DNA from: Streptomyces jeddahensis
GTDB taxonomy: Bacteria; Actinomycetota; Actinomycetes; Streptomycetales; Streptomycetaceae
Length of the DNA stretch: 64,000 nt
Assembly: GCF_001642995.1 (NCBI RefSeq)
Contig: NZ_LOHS01000174.1
Location: forward strand, 42,971-106,970
Direction: 5' to 3'
The notes under the pieces: generated by a model
Databases searched by the model: none
Told to the model about the DNA's origin: nothing
Seen by the model: only the letters and a program-made list of their open reading frames with translations
Program-made: the position numbers and the translations under genes
Shown here: piece by piece, positions 7,845-16,370 of the stretch
How positions within the stretch are numbered: position 1 is the stretch's first letter
How the letters are laid out: each line of letters begins with the position of its first letter

Positions 7845-9384
7845 CGGCGGCACGGGGCCCGGGGACGGCGCCACGAGGCCCGGCGACGGCCGCACCAGGC
7901 ACGGCGACGGCGGCACCGGGCGCGATGCGGGCACACCCGGGGCCGGGCCCGCGCCTCCCCACGGCCCCGCGCATCCCCGTCTCACCGCCCGCGAAGCCAT
8001 CGCCCTCCTCGCCGACGACTTCCGCGAACTGCCATCCCCCTCGGCCGAGTACGCCCCCGACGGCCCCCTCTCCTGGCAGGGCTACGACGACGCGCGCGCC
8101 CGTGCCGCGGCCCGTACCGGCGAGCAGGAGTCGGTGGTCTGCGGCACGGCCACCGTGGGCGGCACGGGCGGCACGCGCGCCGTCCTGGTCTCCTTCGAGT
8201 TCGGCTACCTCGGCGGTTCGCTCGGCGAGCGGACCGGCGACCGCATCGAAGCGGCCTACACGTGCGCGCGCGAGCAGCGCCTCCCCGTCGTCTGCCTCGT
8301 CGCCACGGGCGGCAGCCGTATGCAGGAGGGCATGCGCGCGCTGGCCCAGCTCCAGCGGGTCGCGCGGCAGTCGGTCCTCACGCGCGAGGCGCGCCTGCCG
8401 CAGCTCGCCGTCCTGCGCGACCCGACGACGGGCGGCGGCTGGGCCACGCTCGGCGCGGGCGCCGACGTGATCCTGGCCCTGCCAGGCGCACAGGTGGGCT
8501 TCGCCGGATCGCGGGTACGCCCGCAGGACGCGGACCCGTACGCGTACACGGCCGAGGCGCAGAGGGAGGCGGGCGCCATCGACGCGGTCGTGGCCCCCGA
8601 CCGGCTCCGGGCCGAGGTCTCCCTGTGGCTGGAGCTGCTGACGAGGGTGGCCCCGGCGACGAAACGGGTCGCCCCTCCCCCGCCCCACGCCCTCGCCGCC
8701 ACTCCGCTCCCCCGCACGGGCTGGGACGCCGTCCTGCAGGCCCGCGCCCCCGGGCGCCCCCACGCCGAGGCGTACCTCGACGCGTACTTCACCCGGCGGG
8801 CCGCCATCAGCGGTGACCGTTGCGGCGGCGTCGATCCCGGCATGCTCTGCGGCTTCGGCGAGCACGCCGGGCGGACCGTCGCGTACGCCGCTCAGTGCGG
8901 TACGGCGATCCGGCCCGCGGGGTACCGGACGGCGGCCCGGCTGGTCCGGCTGGCCGGGCGGCTGGGGATTCCCGTGCTGACGCTGGTGGACACGCCGGGC
9001 GCCGCCAACGACGCGGCGGCCGAGCGGGCCGCGGCCGGAGCGGCCATCGCGGACCTGTTCGCCGCCGTCGCCGCATCCCCCGTGCCGATCACCAGCCTTC
9101 TCATCGGGGAGGGCGGCTCGGGCGGCGCGCTGGCACTGGCCGCGCCGGGCAACACCTGGGCCACTCCGGACAGTTACTTCTCGGTCATCGCCCCCGAGTC
9201 GGCGGCGGCCATACTGAAGCGGCCGCAGGACGAGATCCCCTCCACGGCCGACCAACTCCGCCTGCGCCCTCAGGACTTGGTCGAGCTCGGGGTCGTACGC
9301 GGCATCGTGGAACCGGAACCGGAGCCGGAGCCGGAACCGGAACCGGAACCGGAACCGCGACCCGAACGGGGACAGGAGCCCTAG
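7822..9384 (+). CDS. Carboxyltransferase of the acetyl-CoA carboxylase type, beta and alpha halves fused
   Basis: 520 residues with a crotonase-type fold twice over. The first half carries VATGGSRMQEGMRALAQL as in AccD; the second carries LTLVDTPGAANDAAAE and IGEGGSGGALAL as in AccA. The N-terminal zinc ribbon of bacterial AccD is missing, and no biotin carboxylase or carrier gene is nearby. It overlaps matB by 23 bases (or 8 if the second ATG at 7837 is used). It may act on malonyl-CoA as part of malonate metabolism, as a decarboxylase or carboxyl carrier. That is inference. The C-terminus ends in eight Glu-Pro pairs. Confidence 0.78.
   Translation: MSRHSMTDGGTGPGDGATRPGDGRTRHGDGGTGRDAGTPGAGPAPPHGPAHPRLTAREAIALLADDFRELPSPSAEYAPDGPLSWQGYDDARARAAARTGEQESVVCGTATVGGTGGTRAVLVSFEFGYLGGSLGERTGDRIEAAYTCAREQRLPVVCLVATGGSRMQEGMRALAQLQRVARQSVLTREARLPQLAVLRDPTTGGGWATLGAGADVILALPGAQVGFAGSRVRPQDADPYAYTAEAQREAGAIDAVVAPDRLRAEVSLWLELLTRVAPATKRVAPPPPHALAATPLPRTGWDAVLQARAPGRPHAEAYLDAYFTRRAAISGDRCGGVDPGMLCGFGEHAGRTVAYAAQCGTAIRPAGYRTAARLVRLAGRLGIPVLTLVDTPGAANDAAAERAAAGAAIADLFAAVAASPVPITSLLIGEGGSGGALALAAPGNTWATPDSYFSVIAPESAAAILKRPQDEIPSTADQLRLRPQDLVELGVVRGIVEPEPEPEPEPEPEPEPRPERGQEP
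9310..9357 (+). repeat. Six-base tandem repeat encoding (Glu-Pro)8
   Basis: Eight copies of GA(A/G)CCG near the 3' end of the carboxyltransferase gene encode an extended, charged Pro-rich tail. Such repeats gain and lose units easily without changing the frame. Confidence 0.85.
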
Positions 9385-9572
9385 GACGGGCGCCCGTCAC
9401 CCTTCACCGACGCGGGTCCAGCGAGGCGTTGGCGACGCCCAAGATCGCCCGTATGGCCGTCCCCCCGCGCGGCCCATCCCCGCGCGCGCACCCCGCGTCA
9501 CCGCCTGACGATGCACAGGAGGACCGCCGTCCGGCGGCCCGCACGCGGTCTGTGCTCTCGGGAGGACCTGCC

Positions 9573-10610
9573 ATGACCGTCAATCTGGATCAGCTGCGCC
9601 GCTGCCACGTCGCCGTCGACCTGGGAGCGGCCAGGACCCGGGTGTTCGTGAAGGGTGCGGGCCTCGTCGTGGACGAGCCGAGCGTCGCCGCCGTCAACAC
9701 CCGGACCGGCGCGCTGATCGCGGTCGGGCAGTTCGCCGAGAGGATGACGGGCCGCACGCCCCCGTACATCCGCGTGGTGCGCCCTGTCTCCGGGGGCACC
9801 GTCGTCGACATCGACATGGCTCAGCGTATGTTGCGCGGCCTCATCGGCGAGAAGCTCCGCCGCAACCTGCGCCGCAAACCCCGGCTGCGGGCCGCCGCCT
9901 GCACCCCGCACGAGGCCGACCCGCTGGCGCAGCGCGCCGCCGTCGAGACGCTGGTGGGCCTCGGTGCGCGGCGCGTCGAGCTGGTGGACACCCTGATCGC
10001 CGCCGCGGTCGGCTGCCGACTGCCCGTGGAACTCCCGGAAGCCACCATGATCATGGTGTGCGGGGCGGCGACCACGCAGGTGGCGGTGCTCTCGCTGGGT
10101 TCGATCGTGACCGCCGAGCGGATCCCGGTGGGCGGTGAGGCCATCGACCACGCGATCGTCCAGCACCTGCGCCACCACCACGAGTTGGTGCTGCCGTCCC
10201 AGTCGGTGCGCCCGCTGCAGCTCGCGCTCTCCGGCAACGGCCTCACGCCGTACGGCCCGCAGACCACGGAGATCCACGGCCGGGACGTGGCCACGGGCCT
10301 CGCCCGCTCCGTGTACGTCGACACCGCGGCCGTGCGCGACGCCATCCACACCCCGCTGACCGCCGTACTCGACGGCATCGGCAAGGTGCTGCGGGACTGC
10401 CCGCCCGACCTGGTGGCCGATCTGGCGGACCGCGGGATCATGATGGTCGGCGGCAGCGCCCTGCTGCCGGGACTCGACCAGATGCTGCGGGACGCCACGG
10501 GTATGCCGGTGACCATCGCCGAGCGCCCGGACGTGTCCGCGATCCTCGGCCTTGGCGCGATGCTGGAGGGTCAGGTCCAGCCGCTGGTCCTCAACCCGCT
10601 GGCGGGCTGA
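9573..10610 (+). CDS. mbl: Mbl, MreB-like actin homologue
   Basis: 345 residues of the MreB/Mbl bacterial actin family, which polymerises on the membrane; in Streptomyces these proteins act in spore-wall synthesis rather than rod growth. The N-terminal phosphate-binding motif (VAVDLGAARTRVFVKG), the central MIMVCGAATTQVAVLSLG and the C-terminal GIMMVGGSALLPGLDQML are clear. The ATG at 9573 follows GGAGGA at 9561-9566. Its place downstream of the malonate operon matches my memory of the S. coelicolor mbl region. It has its own promoter space of about 190 bases. Confidence 0.9.
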   Translation: MTVNLDQLRRCHVAVDLGAARTRVFVKGAGLVVDEPSVAAVNTRTGALIAVGQFAERMTGRTPPYIRVVRPVSGGTVVDIDMAQRMLRGLIGEKLRRNLRRKPRLRAAACTPHEADPLAQRAAVETLVGLGARRVELVDTLIAAAVGCRLPVELPEATMIMVCGAATTQVAVLSLGSIVTAERIPVGGEAIDHAIVQHLRHHHELVLPSQSVRPLQLALSGNGLTPYGPQTTEIHGRDVATGLARSVYVDTAAVRDAIHTPLTAVLDGIGKVLRDCPPDLVADLADRGIMMVGGSALLPGLDQMLRDATGMPVTIAERPDVSAILGLGAMLEGQVQPLVLNPLAG

Positions 10611-10743
10611 CGGCCACGGCCGGCGACCACCCACGACGACCGGCCGACCCGTCCTCGGGCTCGGGCCCGGCGTCGGGCTCAGGCTGCGAGGGGCTCAGGC
10701 TGCGAGCCGGCGGGCCGCGCGGCTCTCGCTGCCGTCGCGGAAC

Positions 10744-11106
10744 TCAGACGCTGCCGTCGGTCGCGCTGTGCGCGACAGTGTGCCGCGGCTCGTACAGCCC
10801 GAGTTGAGCCCCACTGGGCAGCGTCACCGCGGTGAGCAGCCCCCACCCCTGATCAGTCACCGGCCCCACCGTCACGCCCTTGTCGCGCAGCTGCGCCAGC
10901 GTGCCCTGGATGTCGTCGCACATGAGATACAGCTCGTGGCTCGGCCGTTCCGTGGAGGGATGGACCGCGACCTCCGCGGGCGGCAGCGCGAAGATCAGCC
11001 ATCCGCCGCCGGCGTCGACGCCCGCGAACCCGAGGACGTCCCGGATGAAGGCACGATCGGCGACTGCGTCCCGGCTGTAGAGGATGACGTGAGCGCCATT
11101 GATCAT
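10744..11106 (-). CDS. VOC/glyoxalase-fold protein
   Basis: A 120-residue single-domain vicinal-oxygen-chelate protein: INGAHVILYSRDAVADRAFIRDVLGF at the start and LTAVTLPSGAQLGLYEPRH at the end follow the beta-alpha-beta-beta-beta pattern. Few metal-ligand residues are obvious, so its activity (isomerase, dioxygenase or drug binding) cannot be assigned. The start at 11106 is the first Met of the domain. Confidence 0.75.
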   Translation of the reverse strand: MINGAHVILYSRDAVADRAFIRDVLGFAGVDAGGGWLIFALPPAEVAVHPSTERPSHELYLMCDDIQGTLAQLRDKGVTVGPVTDQGWGLLTAVTLPSGAQLGLYEPRHTVAHSATDGSV

Positions 11107-11170
11107 GGGTTCATGGTCACACGGGTTCGGGGCCCGGGCCACACGGCCCACGCGACGTGACATGACGTAC

Positions 11171-11237
11171 AGCCAGCCGTGCATCACGGCTTCAGCCAGC
11201 CGTGCATCACGGCTTCAGCCAGCCGTGGATCACGGCG
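11171..11237. repeat. Three tandem 23-base repeats
   Basis: The unit AGCCAGCCGTGCATCACGGCTTC occurs twice exactly (11171-11193, 11194-11216) and a third time in part with one change. Each unit contains the dyad CCGTGCATCACGG, so each copy could form a small hairpin. The array lies at the 3' end of the flavin oxidase gene and may act as a terminator. Confidence 0.8.
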
Positions 11238-12585
11238 CAAGGTACGTATGAAAGACCCCTTCCGGGTCGTACCGCGCCCGCAGCTCCTCCAGGCGTCGCC
11301 AGTCCTCGGGCGCATAGCAGCGCTCGGCGCGGGAGGGGTCGGCCGTGAGGTCGGCCTCGCCGACGTAGTGGCCGGTGCCGAGGGGTTCGACGGCGCCCAT
11401 CGTGTCGCGGAGCCAGCGGATGTTGAGGGCGTCGTCCTCGGGATCGGTCCAGATGGCGAACGAGGCGACATAGGTGTCGCCGAGCGCTGAGAAGGCCATG
11501 TCCCGCCACAGTTCCCGGTTCCGGGACGCCGGCCAGAAGGGCGCGAGGACGAACGACTGCTCCGAGGGGGCTTCCGCGACGAACGGCGCCAGCCTGCGCA
11601 GCAGCGTGTCGAAGCCGTCGTCGGACCAGAGGGTGTCGACCGCGCAGCGGCGCCCCTCTGGCCACAGGGTCCCCGAGGTGGTGTGGAGGGACTCGTACGA
11701 CACCGGCTCGTCGATCTGCCGGGAGAGGGCGCGGTCGGCGAGGGGACAGGTCCGGAGCGGTTCCAGCGACCGGACCGCTTCGTCGTGCGAGGCGGCGAAG
11801 GCGGTGGCGGTGACCTTGATCACCTTGGGTCGGTACGGTGCGGCGGAGAGGGCCGGGTCGGCCGCCCCGAGCAGGAAGGACGCCTCGACACCGGCCGGCA
11901 GCCGGCCCGCGGCTTCGGTGGTCCACGCGGCGACGGCCGGGAGCTCGTCGAGCGGGAAGGTGTAGGCGGTCTGCACGATGGCGCCCGGGAGCTCCCAGAG
12001 CCGCAGGTGGAAGCGTGTGACGACGGCGAAGAAGCCGGGGCCCGCGCCGCGGGCCGCCCAGAACAGGTCGGGGTGCTCGTGTTCGCTGCACCGGACGCCG
12101 TGCCCGTCCGCGGTGACGGCTTCGATCGCCCGCACGCTCGCGCAGCCCGGCCCCCAGGCGCCGGAGTTCCAGCCGAGGCCGCCGCTGAGAAGGTAGCCGC
12201 TCACGCCGACGCTCCCGCAGTGCCCGGCCGGGAACGCAAGCCCGAACGGGGCGAGTTGGGCGGCGAGCGAGCCGCCGGTGACGCCCGGTTGCACGGCCGC
12301 CGTGCGTGTCTCCGGGGCGACGACGCACTGGCGCAGTGCGGAGAGGTCGATGAGCATGCCGCCGTCGCGGACCGGGGAGCCGATCCAGCTGTGGCCGCCC
12401 GCGCGTACGGCGATCCGCAGACCGCGGGAGCGGGCCAGCCGGACGGCCTCCTGAACGTCCTGCTCCGACTCGGCCCGGACGATCATCTCGGGGAACCGCT
12501 GCGGTGTGAGCTCGTTCCAGACCATCTCTGTCCGGATGGCTTCATACGCACTGTCGCCTCGCCGGACGATTCTCGTCTCGGGCAT
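11230..12585 (-). CDS. FAD-linked oxidase, berberine-bridge type with bicovalent flavin
   Basis: 451 residues. The FAD-binding PCMH domain contains VRAGGHSWIGS, whose His would bind the flavin 8-alpha carbon, and AGHCGSVGVSGYLLSGGLG, whose Cys would bind C6, marking the bicovalent subgroup. The C-terminal BBE segment ends YDPEGVFHTYLAP. Such enzymes oxidise sugars or secondary metabolites using oxygen. The ATG at 12585 has AAGGA upstream. No biosynthetic cluster is adjacent, so the substrate is unknown. Confidence 0.88.
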   Translation of the reverse strand: MPETRIVRRGDSAYEAIRTEMVWNELTPQRFPEMIVRAESEQDVQEAVRLARSRGLRIAVRAGGHSWIGSPVRDGGMLIDLSALRQCVVAPETRTAAVQPGVTGGSLAAQLAPFGLAFPAGHCGSVGVSGYLLSGGLGWNSGAWGPGCASVRAIEAVTADGHGVRCSEHEHPDLFWAARGAGPGFFAVVTRFHLRLWELPGAIVQTAYTFPLDELPAVAAWTTEAAGRLPAGVEASFLLGAADPALSAAPYRPKVIKVTATAFAASHDEAVRSLEPLRTCPLADRALSRQIDEPVSYESLHTTSGTLWPEGRRCAVDTLWSDDGFDTLLRRLAPFVAEAPSEQSFVLAPFWPASRNRELWRDMAFSALGDTYVASFAIWTDPEDDALNIRWLRDTMGAVEPLGTGHYVGEADLTADPSRAERCYAPEDWRRLEELRARYDPEGVFHTYLAP

Positions 12586-12753
12586 GATCACAGTTCCTTC
12601 AGCCGGTGATCCGGTGGCGTTGGGCACCGGCCGCTGCCGTGCGCGGACACTTTCCTGCACGGTAGCGCGCACCGACGGGCCTGGCAGGACGGCAGAACGC
12701 GTCACCCGCCAAGACGCCGGCCGAAGGCGGCCCCCGCCACTGGCTGAGCCTCC

Positions 12754-13719
12754 CTACGCCGACTGCGCCGCCTCGACTTCCTGCTTCTTCGCGGCCCAGA
12801 GGCTGGTCATCGTGGTGACCGCCAGGACGAGCACGATGAAGCCGAGTGAGAAGGGAATGCTGATCTCGGGGACGTGGACCCCGGACTCGTGCAGTGCGTG
12901 CAGCACCAGCTTGACGCCGATGAAGCCCAGGATGATCGACAGGCCGTAGCTGAGGTGGACCAGCTTCTTCAGCAGGCCGCCGATGAGGAAGTAAAGCTGC
13001 CTGAGGCCCATCAGGGCGAAGGCGTTCGCGGTGAAGACGATGTACGGATCCTGGGTCAGCCCGTAGATGGCGGGGATGGAGTCGAGGGCGAACAGCACGT
13101 CGGTGGAGCCTATCGCGAGCATCACGACCAGCATCGGCGTCATCACCCGCTTGCCGTTCTCGACGATGAACAGCTTGGTGCCGTGGTAACCGTCGGCCAC
13201 ACCGAAGCGGCGCTCGACCGCCTTCAGCAGCTTGTTCTCCTGGTACTCCTCCTCGTGCTCCTCCTTGCGGGCGTCCTGGATCAGCTTCCAGGCGGTCCAG
13301 ATCAGGAAGGCGCCGAAGAGGTAGAACACCCAGGAGAAGGCGGAGATGATCGCCGCACCGGCCGCGATGAAGACGGCGCGCAGCACCAGGGCCATGATGA
13401 CGCCGATCATCAGCACCCGCTGCTGGTACTGCGAGGGCACCGCGAACTTCGCCATGATCAGGACGAACACGAAGAGGTTGTCGACGCTCAGCGACTTCTC
13501 GGTGATGTACCCGGCGAAGAACTCCCCCGTGGGCCGGCCCCCGCCGAAGACGAGCAGCCCGAGCCCGAACACGCAGGCCAGGGCGATCCACACCACGGTC
13601 CAGATCCCGGCTTCCTTGATCGACACCTCGTGGGGCTTGCGGCCGATGAAGAAGTCGACGGCGACGAGCGCGCACAGGGCTGCGACGGTCAGCAGCCAGA
13701 CGGTGAGGGAAACGTTCAC
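12754..13719 (-). CDS. TerC-family integral membrane protein
   Basis: 321 residues with about nine membrane helices. Acidic residues within or beside helices are characteristic of TerC: LSVDNLFVFVLIMAKF and IGSTDVLFALDSIPAIYG. The family exports manganese or loads metal onto exported proteins, and is linked to tellurite resistance in some bacteria. A GTG start at 13719 is preceded by AGGAG at good spacing. A charged Glu/Lys loop (KEEHEEEYQENK) lies mid-protein. A 5' leader hairpin can be drawn, but it does not match the known manganese riboswitch consensus. Confidence 0.88.
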   Translation of the reverse strand: MNVSLTVWLLTVAALCALVAVDFFIGRKPHEVSIKEAGIWTVVWIALACVFGLGLLVFGGGRPTGEFFAGYITEKSLSVDNLFVFVLIMAKFAVPSQYQQRVLMIGVIMALVLRAVFIAAGAAIISAFSWVFYLFGAFLIWTAWKLIQDARKEEHEEEYQENKLLKAVERRFGVADGYHGTKLFIVENGKRVMTPMLVVMLAIGSTDVLFALDSIPAIYGLTQDPYIVFTANAFALMGLRQLYFLIGGLLKKLVHLSYGLSIILGFIGVKLVLHALHESGVHVPEISIPFSLGFIVLVLAVTTMTSLWAAKKQEVEAAQSA

Positions 13720-13902
13720 TGGTACTCCTGGTGCAGGTGGGGATCTGACAGCGTTGTCGCCGCCGGTGATCCCTCCCACCCCGACCTGGTGAACAACAGG
13801 TGACATCCGGGCATGGAGGAACTATCCAAGCAAGGGCGCGACCGGCGAGCGCGGGGCCTGGTTCCGCGACAGCGAAGGGAACATGCTGGGCGTCGGTCAG
13901 CC

Positions 13903-14110
13903 GGTCCGTTGAACGCCGCCGTCGAGACGGACCCTTGAGCCGCCTCACAGCGACCAGCGCGGCCTCGATCACCTTGATACGCGCGAACACGGCCGTGCCG
14001 TCGGCCAGTCCGAGCTCCGCAGCGGCCGCCGGGTGATCTCGGCGACGAGGTCCGGGGCCGGTCGGATGTGAGAGCACCCGCAGCTGGCTGCCGAGGGACG
14101 GGACGGCCCC
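13903..14110 (-). pseudogene. Remnant of a TOBE/Mop-type domain (probably molybdate or sulfate ABC ATPase C-terminus)
   Basis: The strand encodes the pieces RVLSHPTGP, DLVAEITRR and AAAELGLADGTAVFARIKV, which in order resemble a TOBE/Mop oxyanion-binding domain but lie in different reading frames. The pattern indicates the last part of an ABC transporter ATPase gene broken by frameshifts, with the ATPase part gone. Confidence 0.5.
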
Positions 14111-14128
14111 CGCCGTGCCGGGGCCGTC
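14102..14128. terminator. Hairpin, possible terminator
   Basis: GACGGCCCC and GGGGCCGTC form a 9-base stem with a 9-base loop, followed by a short T-containing stretch. It lies beside the TOBE remnant and may once have ended that gene. Confidence 0.5.
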
Positions 14129-14278
14129 GTGCTGCTTAGTGCGTGCCGGGGTTCTGCGCTAGCTGCGCTTCAGTCGCTGCGCTCGCTCGTCTCTAGCGGG
14201 GAGCGGTGGCGGTCCGACTGCGGCACGGCCACGGTCGGCGTAGTGCCGGTTCGCGCGCGGTCGGTGGTACGCATCCCG

Positions 14279-14309
14279 AAGGGGCCTCCCATTCGATGGG
14301 AGGCCCCTT
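14279..14309. terminator. Strong bidirectional terminator
   Basis: A perfect 14-base stem (AAGGGGCCTCCCAT / ATGGGAGGCCCCTT) with a 3-base loop, ending in TT. It is about 90 bases beyond the stop of the DUF4242 gene and insulates it from the region to the left. Confidence 0.85.
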
Positions 14310-14400
14310 CGCGTGTCCGAGTCTGGCTGCTGGCCCTGTGGAAGGCTCCGCGAGACCCTCTGCCGTGTGTGCGGCGAGTTCGCTCGGTCGCCGCGCCTGG

Positions 14401-14649
14401 TCACACCGTGAGCGGCACTGGGTGAATCTCGTCCGCTGGGTGACCGGTGCGTTCGTGAATGCGCTGAACGGCTTCCGCCGAAGGTGCCTCGGACAGGCAG
14501 TAGACAGTCCCCGATTCCGGGTCCGCCCAAGCCTGCTTGAAGTGCACGGATTCCTCGCTTTCGATCGCCAGGTCCGCGCGATGCGCCTCGCGCAGCTGCT
14601 CGTCCGTGATGCCCTTCATTCCGTGGTGGACATCCATGAACTCGGTCAT
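14401..14649 (-). CDS. DUF4242 small protein, nickel-binding type
   Basis: 82 residues, MTEFMDVHHGMKGITDEQL, of the small ferredoxin-like DUF4242 family. A close Streptomyces relative (SCO4226, from memory) is a nickel-binding protein. The His pair in DVHHGM and the segments FKQAWADPESGTVYCLSEAP and GHPADEIHPVPL match the pattern. The ATG at 14649 is preceded by GAGGAGGT, which decides against two upstream Met codons. Monocistronic, ending at the terminator at 14279. Confidence 0.8.
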   Translation of the reverse strand: MTEFMDVHHGMKGITDEQLREAHRADLAIESEESVHFKQAWADPESGTVYCLSEAPSAEAVQRIHERTGHPADEIHPVPLTV

Positions 14650-14860
14650 CGCCACACACCTCCTCATCACGTCCGTACCTCCATGCTGCACCCGGCCTCC
14701 GAAGACGTACCTCCTGAGGCCGGACACATCACGTGCCCGTCATTCCGGCTGCAGGGCATCCGGCCGCCGTGCACGTGAAGGAGCCAGCCGGCGGGACGAG
14801 AAGTTGATCAGCCCGAGCGGCACAAGGAATCGCGCCACCAACCGGATACGCGGCGACTGG

Positions 14861-15277
14861 TCAGACGCAGACACTCAGAGCGCAGACATTCACCTTGCTG
14901 GCGTTGAGGACGATGTCGAAGTTCTGCAGATACGTGTTGAGGACGGTCCCCTCCAGCTTCAGCAGCTGAATTGCCGCGTTCTGATTTACAGAATTGCCGG
15001 AGGCGGTGGCCAGGGCGATCTCGATCTCGTCGAGCTGGTTGTCCGTGAGGACGTTGATATCGCCCACGGTGATAGTGGTGTTGTTCAGGACGTTGTTGAC
15101 CGTGATCAGTCCGAAGCAGTTGACGGTGTGGTTCGGCCCACCACCCTTGTTGCTGCAGGTGTAGGTGTGCTTGGCGTCTTTGGGGCTGCTGACCTGGGCG
15201 GCGGCGGGCGTCAGTGCGCCCCCCGCCAGTGCGGCAGCGACCCCTGCAGTCAGGGCAACTCGAGCGAGTACGGACAT
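14861..15277 (-). CDS. Small secreted protein, possible surface amyloid (rodlin-like resemblance, tentative)
   Basis: 138 residues. The signal peptide (MSVLARVALTAGVAAALAGGALTPAAAQ) is clear. The mature part is rich in Asn, Val, Ile, Leu and Thr (VNNVLNNTTITVGDINVL) and ends VCALSVCV. Four cysteines could form two disulfides. The alternating hydrophobic pattern and the GDINVL segment recall rodlins and other Streptomyces surface proteins, but I cannot confirm the family. The ATG at 15277 has AAGGAG upstream. Confidence 0.7.
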   Translation of the reverse strand: MSVLARVALTAGVAAALAGGALTPAAAQVSSPKDAKHTYTCSNKGGGPNHTVNCFGLITVNNVLNNTTITVGDINVLTDNQLDEIEIALATASGNSVNQNAAIQLLKLEGTVLNTYLQNFDIVLNASKVNVCALSVCV

Positions 15278-15648
15278 GGTGGCGCTCCTTGTCGTCGGTC
15301 CACGGGGGAGTTGCCGCACACAGTATTGCGCTGTGGAAGCAATGGATTTCGACACGCGCCCGGCATAGGGGTGATTGCCATGGCGGGGAACAGACCGAAC
15401 TATGCAGGCGGACGACAATCCTGCGCCGAAAGATTGAAACACACCTGTCGTATTCAGCTGACCTGCCGAAAGTGGCGAGCCTTTATGGCGCATTCGAGTT
15501 TGCGTAACAAGGAATCACGGATCGGGCGCCGTTGCGGCGGGCGGTTGTCCGGCCTCGGGGAACAGCGGAACAGCCATTATCGGCGAGATGGATCGTGGAC
15601 GCGGAGGTCCGGCAGTCGATGCCGGGGGCCGCTGCGGTCTGCAAGAGG
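15278..15648. other. 371-base gap with no confident gene
   Basis: Contains the upstream region of the secreted-protein gene, which includes the dyad CACAG-N7-CTGTG near 15319-15335, and the 3' flank of the CDF gene. Reading frames on both strands here lack coding character. Confidence 0.6.
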
Positions 15649-16368
15649 TCACTTGCAGCAGTCGCATCCCAGGCGGCAACCGCATACGTCCGCCTCGGCG
15701 GCGGACGGCACTGCCGCTGCGGTGGGGGTCGCGCAGCATGCCTTGCCTTGCCAGGCGTCGCGGCCTTCCTTGACGGCGATGGCTGCGATGACCAGGGCGG
15801 CGATCGGGTCGGCCCAGGGCCAGCCGAGGGTGGCGTTGAGTGCTAGGCCGATCAGGAGCACAGCGGACAGGTACGTACACAGGAGGGTCTGCTTGGAGTC
15901 GGCGACCGCACTGGCGGAGCCCAGCTCACGGCCGGCGCGGCGCTGGGCGGCGGACAGGAACGGCATCACGGCCAGGGACAGGGCGGCAAGAACAATGCCG
16001 GGGATGGAGCGTTCGGCCTCGCCGGTGCCGATCAGGGTGCGGACGGCATCGACGGTGACGTACGCGGCGAGCCCGAAGAATGACAGCGCGATGATCCGCA
16101 GGGTGACCTTCTCCCGCGCCTCCTGCACCGCGTGCTCGCGGGCGGAGAACTGCCAGGCAACCGCGGCGGCGGAGGAGACCTCGACGACGGAGTCCAGGCC
16201 GAATCCGATCAGCGCGGTGGAGGAGGCGAGGGTCCCGGCGGTGATGGCGACGATCGCCTCGATGACGTTGTAGGCGATGGTCGCGGCGACCAGCAGCCGT
16301 ATCCGTTTCGCGAGCACGTCGCGGCGGACCGGGCTGGGGCCGAGTGACATGGATATCTCGGCGGCCAT
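15649..16368 (-). CDS. Cation diffusion facilitator (CDF)-type metal exporter with Cys-rich tail
   Basis: 239 residues with about five to six membrane helices. It has the family's metal-site helix pair (ALIGFGLDSVVEVSSAAAV and later VADSKQTLLCTYLSAV). The usual cytoplasmic beta-alpha domain after the last helix is absent. Instead the protein ends in a tail with seven cysteines (KACCATPT ... VCGCRLGCDCCK), likely a soft-metal binding site. The start lies two bases after the stop of the CmtR-type regulator, so the two form an operon. Cadmium, lead or zinc export is inferred from the regulator type. Confidence 0.82.
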   Translation of the reverse strand: MAAEISMSLGPSPVRRDVLAKRIRLLVAATIAYNVIEAIVAITAGTLASSTALIGFGLDSVVEVSSAAAVAWQFSAREHAVQEAREKVTLRIIALSFFGLAAYVTVDAVRTLIGTGEAERSIPGIVLAALSLAVMPFLSAAQRRAGRELGSASAVADSKQTLLCTYLSAVLLIGLALNATLGWPWADPIAALVIAAIAVKEGRDAWQGKACCATPTAAAVPSAAEADVCGCRLGCDCCK

Positions 16369-16370
16369 GG

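Noticed and set aside
9385..9398. GACGGGCGCCCGTC as terminator of the carboxyltransferase gene
   Set aside because: It is a perfect palindrome with a 4-base turn, but too short to call a terminator in such GC-rich DNA.
8820..9572. Long upstream extension of the mbl frame
   Set aside because: It lies within the carboxyltransferase gene in another frame, and the ATG at 9573 has a clear GGAGGA site.
13720..13860. Possible manganese (yybP-ykoY) riboswitch before the TerC gene
   Set aside because: A hairpin can be drawn in the leader, but the conserved loop sequences of that riboswitch are not present.
14537..16273. Long plus-strand open frame across several genes
   Set aside because: It is antisense to well-supported minus-strand genes, a common effect of high GC.
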